DNA from: PALSA-1335 sp965231025
GTDB lineage: Bacteria; Patescibacteriota; Gracilibacteria; UBA1369
Length of the DNA: 64,000 nucleotides
Direction of reading: 5' to 3'
Assembly: GCA_965231025.1 (NCBI GenBank)
Contig: OZ246407.1
Span: 868,001 to 932,000 of the forward strand
The position numbers and the translations under genes are program-made. Positions 18,808 through 27,335 of this stretch are shown piece after piece; position 1 is the stretch's first letter; every line of letters starts with the position of its first letter. The notes below the pieces were generated by a model. The model was not told the origin of the DNA and made no database searches. It worked only from the letters and a program-made list of their open reading frames with translations.

Positions 18808-18812
18808 ACATT

Positions 18813-21800
18813 CTACTTTTTCCCGGTTTCATGGTTGGCAAAATCCAGCATGAATATCTTTGGGAACTCGGAATGTTTGGAGTAGAGCATAAAGGCTATC
18901 TTGGTCACATAAGCCTCCGACTTTCGTTTCTTCTTTTTTCCGGACTTGGGCATGGTCGGATCAAGCTGCTGGTCAGGTTCCCCTTCAAGTTTGATATGAA
19001 TATTATGCAGCATAATGCCCCGGGCAGCCAACTCGACCCTGGTTTCTTCGGTCAAATCCTTAAAACTTCCGCCGTTCTTTTCGTAAATATCCTTGAGAAA
19101 CGCTTCAGCTTCCTGTGCCTCGGCATAATAAGCTTCCTGGGCCTTAATGTGTTCAATGTCACGTGAAACCTCAAGTTCCGTCCCGTTGATCCTGAAATTC
19201 GTGTGAATATACCCCTTGGATTCATTCACCTTGTTCTGGTCAACGGTTTTGCGTTTTCCATTCACAATCTGCGAAGTTCTGGTGAAAACAAGATTGCTTA
19301 AATCAAGCCCTGCAAGGTTCGGTTTTCCGGTTTTTTTGCAAACAAGAGTGTAATTATGGAACGGAGCCTCATCACCCGTATCAACGGCCTCAGCACGGCC
19401 GGAGTAGTCCTCCAGCACTTCAAATCCGAAATGTTTGGAAAGCTGCTCCTGGAAAACCGCGAACTGTTCCGGACTGCAGACGCGGCTTGTCATGGTCAAT
19501 AGAAGCACACCGCCCTCCCTCAACACCCTGTTGAATTCAAGAAGCGCTTTCACCCGTTCAACATTTTCCGGATTCTTGAAGCTCTGATCGAGCCTGGTGA
19601 ACTCAAAAGCAAGTGCGCAGTTGGCCGCATCAAGCTGGCCATCCTTGAGGAACCTTCTCATGTCGGTCATCGATCCCACGCGGGGAGTAAGCTTCGGTTC
19701 AATCATCCTTCCCCCAAAATCAAGCATGTGCTGATTTAAATCCAAACTCTGCACAGCCCGGTCTTTGCCATCCTGGTCGTACAGCTCAAAACTCCGCTCA
19801 AGCACAAGCGGTCCCGAGGCGATGTCGCCGAAATTCCTGCCGGTAATAATCCCTTTTTCCTCAAGTTCACGGATAAGTCCGACGACAAAACGCGCGTTGT
19901 TGCCGCTCATGGAAGGTTCCCAGTTCTCGCAATAGATTTCGGCGATCATGCGGCCGTACTGGGCAAAAACTTCCTGGATATACTCCACTCCACGGTTCTG
20001 CAAGGCACCCATGACCATGGCGAGCGTACGTTTGCGGCTCAAGAGATAGTTCATGATGGCCGTTCCCACAAACAACCGTCCTTCCACCACGCGGATAGAT
20101 TCCGAAATATCGGTACTATTTAATCTTTCGAGCAGAGCATAATCGTTCTCGGTAATGGAACCGCCGTATTTCAACAGTTCCGTGAGTGAATACTTGTATT
20201 CGGCATGTTCACGGATGCCCTGGTGAACGGTACCGGACGCCTGGAGAACCGTCACCTCTACATCACGGTTGGAACCCCTCGCAAACCGTTTAACGAGCTG
20301 CGCGGTGTCGGCCTTGTTGAACGTAGGCTCCAGGACAACCGCACGGTGGATATGTTCAAACTCATTCGTCCCTTCCCTCATCGTACCGCTCACGGAAAAA
20401 ATAATCGTCTTCCGGTCTTTCCGCTTGGACTTCTGTATGATTTCCTTCCGTTCTTCATCGGTCGTGGAACCGTCATAAACCAGAACATCGACCCTGTCGC
20501 CAAAATACTCCCTAAGCCTTCTGGCGAAGGACGGATCGCGGTACTCCTCATGTTCACGGGTGACACCGTATTTATACATATTCTCCGTGACGACGACCGC
20601 GTCATACTCCTGAAGATACTGTTCGAGTGTCTCAACGGCCTTGTCAAAAAGCGCCGACTTCACTTCCCTGCCCGGAGCGAAGTAAGAAGGGTTCATGATA
20701 CAAAGCGAAAGCATGTTGAGCTTCTGCGTTGAATCCAAAGCGTCATTTTCAAAAATGGCCTTGTAGATTTCCCGCTCCTCCTTGTTCAGTTCGTAATCGA
20801 CATATTCCACATATTTCTCCTCCCAATCTTCCGGCTCATCAAGCAGCAGATAAAAATCCAGGAGCACGTTCCTCACCACGAGCGGATCGTTATTCCTGAC
20901 GGTTGACGCAAGGGTGCTTAAACTTCCGTACTTCACCCGGTCGGCAATACGAAGCTGGGGAACAATGTCATCGGGGCCGTTGGGGGTAGGATCGCCGGAC
21001 ATCAGCATGATGTGGCCATTCTCGTAAAGCCCCGGAATTTCCGTCGCCAGACGGTAAATGGAATCGGTATAGGTGCCGTCCGGATTCCTTGCCCACTGGA
21101 CTTCATCCACAGTCATAAAATCAAACTGCTGCGTCTTCAGGAGCTCGACGACATCATCGCGGAGCATGCTGTAAGGGACTATGACGATTTCAGCTTCAAG
21201 TTCCCTGGCTTTCTGTTCATCGGTCATGTTGGCAACAATCCTCCCGATGGACGGAGCACCTTCCGCATCCTTCTTATAATACTTCCTGATCTCATTTGGC
21301 AATTCATCGACGATCATCGTGGGACAGACGTAAAGCATTTTTTTTGCTCCCACATGCTCTTTGGAGAGAAACGCCGTACCGGTTTTTCCCAAACCCATAA
21401 AAAATCCGAGGAGTTTCCTGTTTCCCGACCGGACAACCTCATCCTGACCGGTCTCTTCATTCTTGCGGATAACGCGGTTCCCGTCCTTCATCTCCTTCAT
21501 CGCCACGCGCTGCCGGAGGGAAGGAAAGGTGGCAAACGTCCCATCCTTTTTCTGAATCGCCGAAACCATCCTGCCTGACGGAGCAATAGATAAAACATCT
21601 TTCCAGTACGCGATCAGATCATCGAATATCTCTTTCTGTCTGGGCTTGGCCGGATCGAACTCCTTTCTCAATTCTTTCTCGATCGTCTCAAAACGGGCAA
21701 CGTATGACTCAATCGGACGGCCGTCATATCCGTCTTTTATCAGGTCTTTGTACACACGGTTGCGGTACATGATGAAAACGAGCAGACGAATTTCCGTGAG

Positions 21801-22592
21801 TTCAAGAAACTGATCCGGAGTCCCCACAATGCCTATCGGATTGCTTTGCGGAACCCTGTGCTTGCCGAGGTATTCAGACAAAATACGCACAACCTGTGAA
21901 AACCCCATTTTTACCCTCCCGGATGAAATAAGAAACTGTGCGACGGCATCCGTACCAAACTTTTCGATAAGCGGCTTAAACTCCTGAATGATATGCGCAA
22001 GCTCCTTGTCACGGACGACGGTATAGCTGATGTCAAAATGTTCCCGCAAATCACGCGGAAGCATATCCCGGAGAACTTCCCAGGACTGTACGCCGGTACA
22101 TCTGTCCGTCACACCGGCCTTCAGGCGTTCAAAAAGACCGCTGCCGTTGGCCTCAAGCTGAATCCATTGCTGGTTGAACTTCCAGTTCTTGTCCACCGGT
22201 TTGGGCATCTTTGCGCGGACCTGGGGAACAAGTTCCGCAAGACACATCGCAAGATCTTTTCTCCTTTCCAAATCCTGCACCAGGCGGAACTCACCGAATG
22301 TCTCCCGTTTCTTTTCCTGAAAAAACAGCTCAATCAGGGATTCCTGGATCTGTTTTCTGGCCTGCGAAACAACTTCAAGGAGGGGGCCTTTCAGTCGATC
22401 CAGACGCAGACGCTTATCCACAAGAGCGCAAAGCTCGAATACATCTGATACCTCCCCGACGCCAAAATCCGAAAAACGGACATGGAACGAATCGACGACG
22501 GTCGTAATTTCATCCGCCAGACCGGGATTCCGCTCTGAAGCCGCCTTTGCCTGGTCTTCGACCACTTTCCCGATTTTCGTGAAATCAATCAT
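18813..22592 (-). CDS. SNF2-type helicase fused to a methyltransferase-like domain
   Basis: 1259-residue protein, last gene of the four-gene operon. Residues 1-340 are helical and may match the N-terminal regions of the other three proteins. The helicase core follows: motif I GFFMGLGKTGTAF (397-408), Ia YVCPTMIVDE (421-430), II VDEVQ (495-499, DEVQ rather than DEAH), III MSGDPTPN (531-538), V MREGTNEFE (738-746), VI QLVKRFARGSNRDVEV (765-780). This order and the motif VI form point to SNF2-like translocases. Residues about 900-1065 read as a Rossmann methyltransferase: FGDIASGP (921-928), a following Asp in LDLNQHML and NRVLREGGVLLLTMT (1021-1035). The glycine loop is degenerate, so activity is doubtful. 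A Lys-rich patch (1217-1224) lies near the end. Its start overlaps the upstream stop by 8 bases. Confidence 0.85.
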   Translation of the reverse strand: MIDFTKIGKVVEDQAKAASERNPGLADEITTVVDSFHVRFSDFGVGEVSDVFELCALVDKRLRLDRLKGPLLEVVSQARKQIQESLIELFFQEKKRETFGEFRLVQDLERRKDLAMCLAELVPQVRAKMPKPVDKNWKFNQQWIQLEANGSGLFERLKAGVTDRCTGVQSWEVLRDMLPRDLREHFDISYTVVRDKELAHIIQEFKPLIEKFGTDAVAQFLISSGRVKMGFSQVVRILSEYLGKHRVPQSNPIGIVGTPDQFLELTEIRLLVFIMYRNRVYKDLIKDGYDGRPIESYVARFETIEKELRKEFDPAKPRQKEIFDDLIAYWKDVLSIAPSGRMVSAIQKKDGTFATFPSLRQRVAMKEMKDGNRVIRKNEETGQDEVVRSGNRKLLGFFMGLGKTGTAFLSKEHVGAKKMLYVCPTMIVDELPNEIRKYYKKDAEGAPSIGRIVANMTDEQKARELEAEIVIVPYSMLRDDVVELLKTQQFDFMTVDEVQWARNPDGTYTDSIYRLATEIPGLYENGHIMLMSGDPTPNGPDDIVPQLRIADRVKYGSLSTLASTVRNNDPLVVRNVLLDFYLLLDEPEDWEEKYVEYVDYELNKEEREIYKAIFENDALDSTQKLNMLSLCIMNPSYFAPGREVKSALFDKAVETLEQYLQEYDAVVVTENMYKYGVTREHEEYRDPSFARRLREYFGDRVDVLVYDGSTTDEERKEIIQKSKRKDRKTIIFSVSGTMREGTNEFEHIHRAVVLEPTFNKADTAQLVKRFARGSNRDVEVTVLQASGTVHQGIREHAEYKYSLTELLKYGGSITENDYALLERLNSTDISESIRVVEGRLFVGTAIMNYLLSRKRTLAMVMGALQNRGVEYIQEVFAQYGRMIAEIYCENWEPSMSGNNARFVVGLIRELEEKGIITGRNFGDIASGPLVLERSFELYDQDGKDRAVQSLDLNQHMLDFGGRMIEPKLTPRVGSMTDMRRFLKDGQLDAANCALAFEFTRLDQSFKNPENVERVKALLEFNRVLREGGVLLLTMTSRVCSPEQFAVFQEQLSKHFGFEVLEDYSGRAEAVDTGDEAPFHNYTLVCKKTGKPNLAGLDLSNLVFTRTSQIVNGKRKTVDQNKVNESKGYIHTNFRINGTELEVSRDIEHIKAQEAYYAEAQEAEAFLKDIYEKNGGSFKDLTEETRVELAARGIMLHNIHIKLEGEPDQQLDPTMPKSGKKKKRKSEAYVTKIAFMLYSKHSEFPKIFMLDFANHETGKK

Positions 22593-25401
22593 AATTCAGT
22601 GAACTAATAAGAACATCGACTTGTGCAATAAATTCCTTCCGTTTCGCCATGAGCTGGTCAAGACGAGTCTTGACTGCCGTGCTGTCCCGCTGGAGCTTCT
22701 GAAAAGGTTCAACCTCGTGGCAGAGATCATCGGTCTCTTGACCCAGCCTGAGAATGAGAGCCTTCATGTTTTCAGCCGTTGCCTGAAGCGTTTCGGCCTC
22801 AGAAACCAAAGGCTCCAAAACCGTTTCGTCCGGTTCCTCAGCGTACAGCAGAGCTCTGATCTTCATTTTCACGACCTCAAGCCTCCGGGTACCGGATTCA
22901 ACACTTTCCCGCAGACTCGAACACTCTACTGTTTTGCTTCGCAACACTTCTTTTCTCCCGTCCAAAGCTTCCAAAATAACGGCGTATTCGGCCAATTTTT
23001 CGGTGCACGACGCAATTTTCTGATCAAGGGTTTTGAGAACAAAAGCGAACTTGTCGATCTCCGGAGTGGATTCGTGCACCTCAACTCTTTTGTTCGGAGC
23101 TTCCTGCATAAGTTCGGCAAAATCCTCAGGCGTCAGCTTCAAACTGATAAACCCTCGCATATCCTCTTCTTCACCGCTGTCATCCGACTTTCTTTTCGCC
23201 TGTGTCACCTCATAATTCGCACGGACCTTCTCCAGAAAAGGAAGTACCTGGAACTCCACAACGTCAATCGGACATGCCACCCTCCCTTTTTCAAGATCAA
23301 CCGTGCCGAGAATACTGACATACAACTCAACCATGTCATATAAAAAACCTTTTCTTCGCCGCTTCACGAACTGCACCTCGTCGGCCCACTGGAGAACATT
23401 CTTGATGCGTCCACCCATAAAGCTCAAACGCTCTTCCACAACCATCAACTCCTTTGCCTTCTCCTCCCTTTCCCTGGCAACGAGCTTTTCTTCAAGGCAG
23501 GCGGTGATGAGGGGATAAAAATCACTTTCCTTGCGGACAGGATATCCCCCGTGCAAACTGCCGTTGATATTCTGCGCCCATTGCCCGACTTTCCCCTGGG
23601 CAACGAACTCTTTAAGGTGACCGGCCGCATCAAGGCCTTTTTGGAATGGCACCTGATCCAGATAACGCTTGAGCAACATTACTTCCTGCGGGTAAAGAGG
23701 TCCGTCGAAATCTTCACGGTGCCGTTCCCCCAGCATGGCCGCGTAGACCATTCCGGTCTCATCGTTCTCACAAGCCCCTTCCGTCCCTCCCACAGATTTC
23801 CCGTCATGCAATTGGGCGACAAGACTGCCGTAATCCAGATTCAACTGACGGAAATCAAAAGAATCCGCTTCACCAAAATAGACGGCGAAATCCTCACAGG
23901 TGCTCACCGATTGAGCAAGTTCATCCGTCAACCCGCGTTCAAACTGCCAAACCTGTTCGGTAAAATACCGCTTAAGTCTGCGCGTATTTCCAACCATTCC
24001 ATGAAGTTTTGCGAAATACCGCTGAATGGCATGTCTCAACAAGACACCAACCTCCGCCATGGCCTCAACTTCCCGTTTATTGATACATATGGACATTGAA
24101 TTTGGGCCGGCATGATCGTCTCTGTTGTTCAGGAAGAACTTTTCCAGAAGTTTTTTCAAAATCCCCGCATGCACGTCGGCGGCAAATGACCTCAAAATAT
24201 CGCCATGGACATCGGCAAGTTTGACTCCGCTCAATTCCGGATCCAAAACAGGAGGAATCGGACTTCCTTTGCCGGCACATCGGTCTCCAAGGAAAGCTTC
24301 GTCCCTGACCGGGAGACCTCCGTGGATAACGTCATTAAGCATCGCCGCAATTTCGCCGTTCTCCAAACCGTTCTTCAGAGCGTGCTTCTTAAGGGCATGT
24401 TCGGCCGGAGAACAATCCACCACGGCTTCCTTGTTTCCGTCCGGGTCCACGAGCGGATATTTATGTTTCTTGGGCATCACAAGCGCCACGGGAGTATGAA
24501 TATCGTATTCATATCCCTTTTGATACTGTTGAAAAACATCGACATCGAGAGCACCGATAACCGCAATCAAAGATTGAAGACTTTCATGAAGAACATCAAC
24601 AAGTCTTTCAGCTTCGCGATGCGTAGAAAAAGCGGCCTGTATCCTGGTTTCTGTCACTCCCTTCAACAAACGACCCCAGTAATTCCTGAAAGAATCGAAA
24701 CCGCATCCCCCTTTCGCCTCATAAGAATGCCTCATGAAAAGCTTCAGGTTGTCATTTTCAGCGGCCACCAGCTGGAAAAAATGGACGATAATATCCAGCA
24801 GATCTTTTGAAATAATTTCCGTATCAGCACCGGACTGACCGATGAATCTCATATTGCGCAACCTTGCCGCGACATCCCGCCCCCAATTGGTTTCGAGAAT
24901 TACAATCTGTTCAAGATAAAAACTTTCCACATCGTCAGGACAGCCTTCAAAAAGCTTATACATGTCCTGCGAAATTTCACCGACCTCCTCATCGTCTTCC
25001 GGCAATTCCTCCTCCGCGGGACGATTCTGGAAATTTGCGTTTCTTCTGACCTCGGCGCAAACATCCGTAGTATAGGTGTTCACAAGTACGGAAAGAGGCT
25101 TTTCAAGTGAAATAAACGGAGTCGAAATGAGCGACTTGCGCAAACCCCTGAGACCGGCCCGAACTTCATCGGAAACGGCCAGCAGATCCTCATGGTAAAG
25201 CACCCGTTCTCCGGGAATGCTGTCAAGAACGCCCAAAACCGCGTCACGAACCTCAATTAATTTACTGGCGATATCCCTTTCAAACTCACCACGGTCACGC
25301 CTGCCATTCGCTTCAAAAAGACCCTTCACCTTGTCGTATCCTGCGTGAATCTTGGTTCGTAACACATTCTTGCTGACTCCGTCCATCTTGTTCATAGTCA
25401 C
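22585..25401 (-). CDS. Giant-operon paralogue 3 (938 residues), unknown function
   Basis: Large, soluble, mostly helical protein; no known family. A motif HGG-L/Y-PVR occurs twice (about 360-366 and 617-623), each in a similar helical context, suggesting internal duplication. The region about 663-735 (RIKNVLQWADEVQ, then a helix with YDMVELYVSIL) aligns by eye with the matching parts of the two upstream proteins. The C-terminal third (about 780-938) is coiled coil ending in a basic stretch, TAVKTRLDQLMAKRKEFIAQ. Its counterpart in the 868-residue protein is ASVKSRLEAVHQRRRQF. Lies 11 bases after the 640-residue gene and overlaps the helicase start by 8 bases. Confidence 0.8.
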   Translation of the reverse strand: MTMNKMDGVSKNVLRTKIHAGYDKVKGLFEANGRRDRGEFERDIASKLIEVRDAVLGVLDSIPGERVLYHEDLLAVSDEVRAGLRGLRKSLISTPFISLEKPLSVLVNTYTTDVCAEVRRNANFQNRPAEEELPEDDEEVGEISQDMYKLFEGCPDDVESFYLEQIVILETNWGRDVAARLRNMRFIGQSGADTEIISKDLLDIIVHFFQLVAAENDNLKLFMRHSYEAKGGCGFDSFRNYWGRLLKGVTETRIQAAFSTHREAERLVDVLHESLQSLIAVIGALDVDVFQQYQKGYEYDIHTPVALVMPKKHKYPLVDPDGNKEAVVDCSPAEHALKKHALKNGLENGEIAAMLNDVIHGGLPVRDEAFLGDRCAGKGSPIPPVLDPELSGVKLADVHGDILRSFAADVHAGILKKLLEKFFLNNRDDHAGPNSMSICINKREVEAMAEVGVLLRHAIQRYFAKLHGMVGNTRRLKRYFTEQVWQFERGLTDELAQSVSTCEDFAVYFGEADSFDFRQLNLDYGSLVAQLHDGKSVGGTEGACENDETGMVYAAMLGERHREDFDGPLYPQEVMLLKRYLDQVPFQKGLDAAGHLKEFVAQGKVGQWAQNINGSLHGGYPVRKESDFYPLITACLEEKLVAREREEKAKELMVVEERLSFMGGRIKNVLQWADEVQFVKRRRKGFLYDMVELYVSILGTVDLEKGRVACPIDVVEFQVLPFLEKVRANYEVTQAKRKSDDSGEEEDMRGFISLKLTPEDFAELMQEAPNKRVEVHESTPEIDKFAFVLKTLDQKIASCTEKLAEYAVILEALDGRKEVLRSKTVECSSLRESVESGTRRLEVVKMKIRALLYAEEPDETVLEPLVSEAETLQATAENMKALILRLGQETDDLCHEVEPFQKLQRDSTAVKTRLDQLMAKRKEFIAQVDVLISSLNYD

Positions 25402-25412
25402 GTTTGGTTAGG

Positions 25413-27335
25413 TCAATCGTTCGGCTTCGCCGGGACATCCTCCCGGGGCGATATAATATCCTGGGTTCTTGACCGTTCGACCAGATCGGCAAGGGATTCA
25501 TCAAATATTCTCTGTTTTTCAGCCTCAAGTTTTTCCCTCGTCTCACGTTCAGTGCGTTCTTTTTCAATAAGCTGGTCCAAACGGTCAGCCTCCACCTGCG
25601 TGGCTGCGACCTCCGCTTCAAGAGCAACTTTTTTCCCCTGAAGGATATCCGCCTCCTGCTTTTTTGAAGCCATCTGGGCGCCCAAATTCTGCAACATGAC
25701 ATAATCGTCGCTATCCATTGCCGCCGTGGATTTGGTGCGTAACATACTGAGATCGGCCCTGAGAGAAACGATTTGGGCACCAACCTCCGCAAGTTCACGG
25801 CGTTTTCCAACAACCCGTTGAAGCAGCGTCACAAATCGGGCCTGAGATTCTTCCCTTTGCGCTTTGGCCATTTCATCCTCAGCAGGCTGCTGAAAATCCC
25901 CCCTCACTTCATCGATCAGGCTTGGCAAATCACTGTCTCCGCCGCTGAGTGTACGCTCCAGATTGCGAAAAATCGCCACGTGCGCGTCAAAAATCTTTTG
26001 CTGGTTTGGCTTGGCGGATACGGCGTCGCGTCCGTTAATGGTAACGACCTCTACCGACTGCATGAAATCCTCGATTTTCAAAAGTGAAAACATGACCAGC
26101 TTGCGATCATAACAGGCCTGGTCCGCGAGAATCTTCCTGGCAGCCTCGATCTCATGGCGGACATACGAATTCCTCTGCGTTTTGGGCAGCCCGGCAATCC
26201 ATTCCAGAGCCTGCAAAATGCGCCTGTCGATTTCGAGGTTCAGCTCCCCATTCCTGATATCCACCGTTACATCCAAATCATCCAGTACCGGCATGGGCAC
26301 GGAATCCGGAACTTCATTATCTTCATTCCGGACAATCTTTGCTTCTTCGTGAACTTCAACCCCGGAAGAACAAACCGCCTGTGCGGACCTTCGGTATTCA
26401 TGGAACGGTCCTCCATAAACACTGGAAAAATCCGCAAACTGCCGGGTGAAATGATCTCTCGCCCACTTATTACCCGAACAACTATAATCCGGCTTATAAT
26501 CAACAAATTCATCGACAGACATGTTTTGAAAGACCTCAATGAGCCTTGCAGTGACGGTAAAAAGATAACCTTTCGTTTTGGAATCCAGTTTGTCGTTACC
26601 AAGGGTATCCCGCTGCCGCCTCAAAACGGCCAAAACAAAATCCCGTAACTGTTCAAAACTCATCCTATAACCGCGATCGCGTGCACCATCGACAAAACGA
26701 TCAAGCTTGAGGAGCCAAGGTACGAAATGCTTAACCTCCTCGTTATACCTTTCAATTTTTCTTGATACATCTTTTGGAAATACCTGACGGTCAAGCAAAT
26801 CAGTACCTACCACTCCTCCATCGAGTGAAATATGACTCGCAATGCCGATCTCGACGGCATGCTTGTAGAGGAAAAAAGTCACGATATTTCCCAGTTGCAA
26901 TTTGATCAAAGTCGAAGACGCCTCCCTCTTGTTCCTGTCCTTTTCTTCGATATACAAATCCCGTCCCCCCGTTGAAAAATCATAACCCTCCGCTAGAGAT
27001 TTCTGTATTTTACGTTTGTGGGCACCGACAAGTCCGAGCGCAAAATCTTTAAGTTCCCGGGGCACGCCATCCAGATTTTCCACCGATGAGGCGAACTCCG
27101 CGAACTTCGCCGCCACAGGTTTACAAAGCGATTCCAGGTCTTCCGGGAAATCAATGGAAAACGCAAATGTGCCGGATAATATTGCGGCGAGATCCCGTCG
27201 TAAAGCCTGAACCCTGTCGCGGACGGCCTGGACGCCTTCATAATCCACGGCAAGCTCAGCATTGACCTCCTGGACGGAAGACTCAAACATGCCCATGAGC
27301 GTATCTATTCCCAATTGTCGGGGTTTCTGTGTCAT
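25413..27335 (-). CDS. Giant-operon paralogue 2 (640 residues), unknown function
   Basis: Soluble helical protein, shorter paralogue of its neighbours. An N-terminal helical part (1-310) is followed by a Glu/Val-rich linker. The shared module comes next at about 370-480: RRILQALEWIAGLPKTQRNS, then YVRHEIEAARKIL and LLKIEDF. The 868-residue protein has RIQSVVEWFGQFPEMQKKT and YIRHEIAALIQVL at the matching place. A long coiled coil (about 500-615) ends the protein. It lacks the paired CxxC sites of the 868-residue protein. Its ATG overlaps the upstream stop in an ATGA (27332-27335), so the two are coupled. Confidence 0.8.
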   Translation of the reverse strand: MTQKPRQLGIDTLMGMFESSVQEVNAELAVDYEGVQAVRDRVQALRRDLAAILSGTFAFSIDFPEDLESLCKPVAAKFAEFASSVENLDGVPRELKDFALGLVGAHKRKIQKSLAEGYDFSTGGRDLYIEEKDRNKREASSTLIKLQLGNIVTFFLYKHAVEIGIASHISLDGGVVGTDLLDRQVFPKDVSRKIERYNEEVKHFVPWLLKLDRFVDGARDRGYRMSFEQLRDFVLAVLRRQRDTLGNDKLDSKTKGYLFTVTARLIEVFQNMSVDEFVDYKPDYSCSGNKWARDHFTRQFADFSSVYGGPFHEYRRSAQAVCSSGVEVHEEAKIVRNEDNEVPDSVPMPVLDDLDVTVDIRNGELNLEIDRRILQALEWIAGLPKTQRNSYVRHEIEAARKILADQACYDRKLVMFSLLKIEDFMQSVEVVTINGRDAVSAKPNQQKIFDAHVAIFRNLERTLSGGDSDLPSLIDEVRGDFQQPAEDEMAKAQREESQARFVTLLQRVVGKRRELAEVGAQIVSLRADLSMLRTKSTAAMDSDDYVMLQNLGAQMASKKQEADILQGKKVALEAEVAATQVEADRLDQLIEKERTERETREKLEAEKQRIFDESLADLVERSRTQDIISPREDVPAKPND

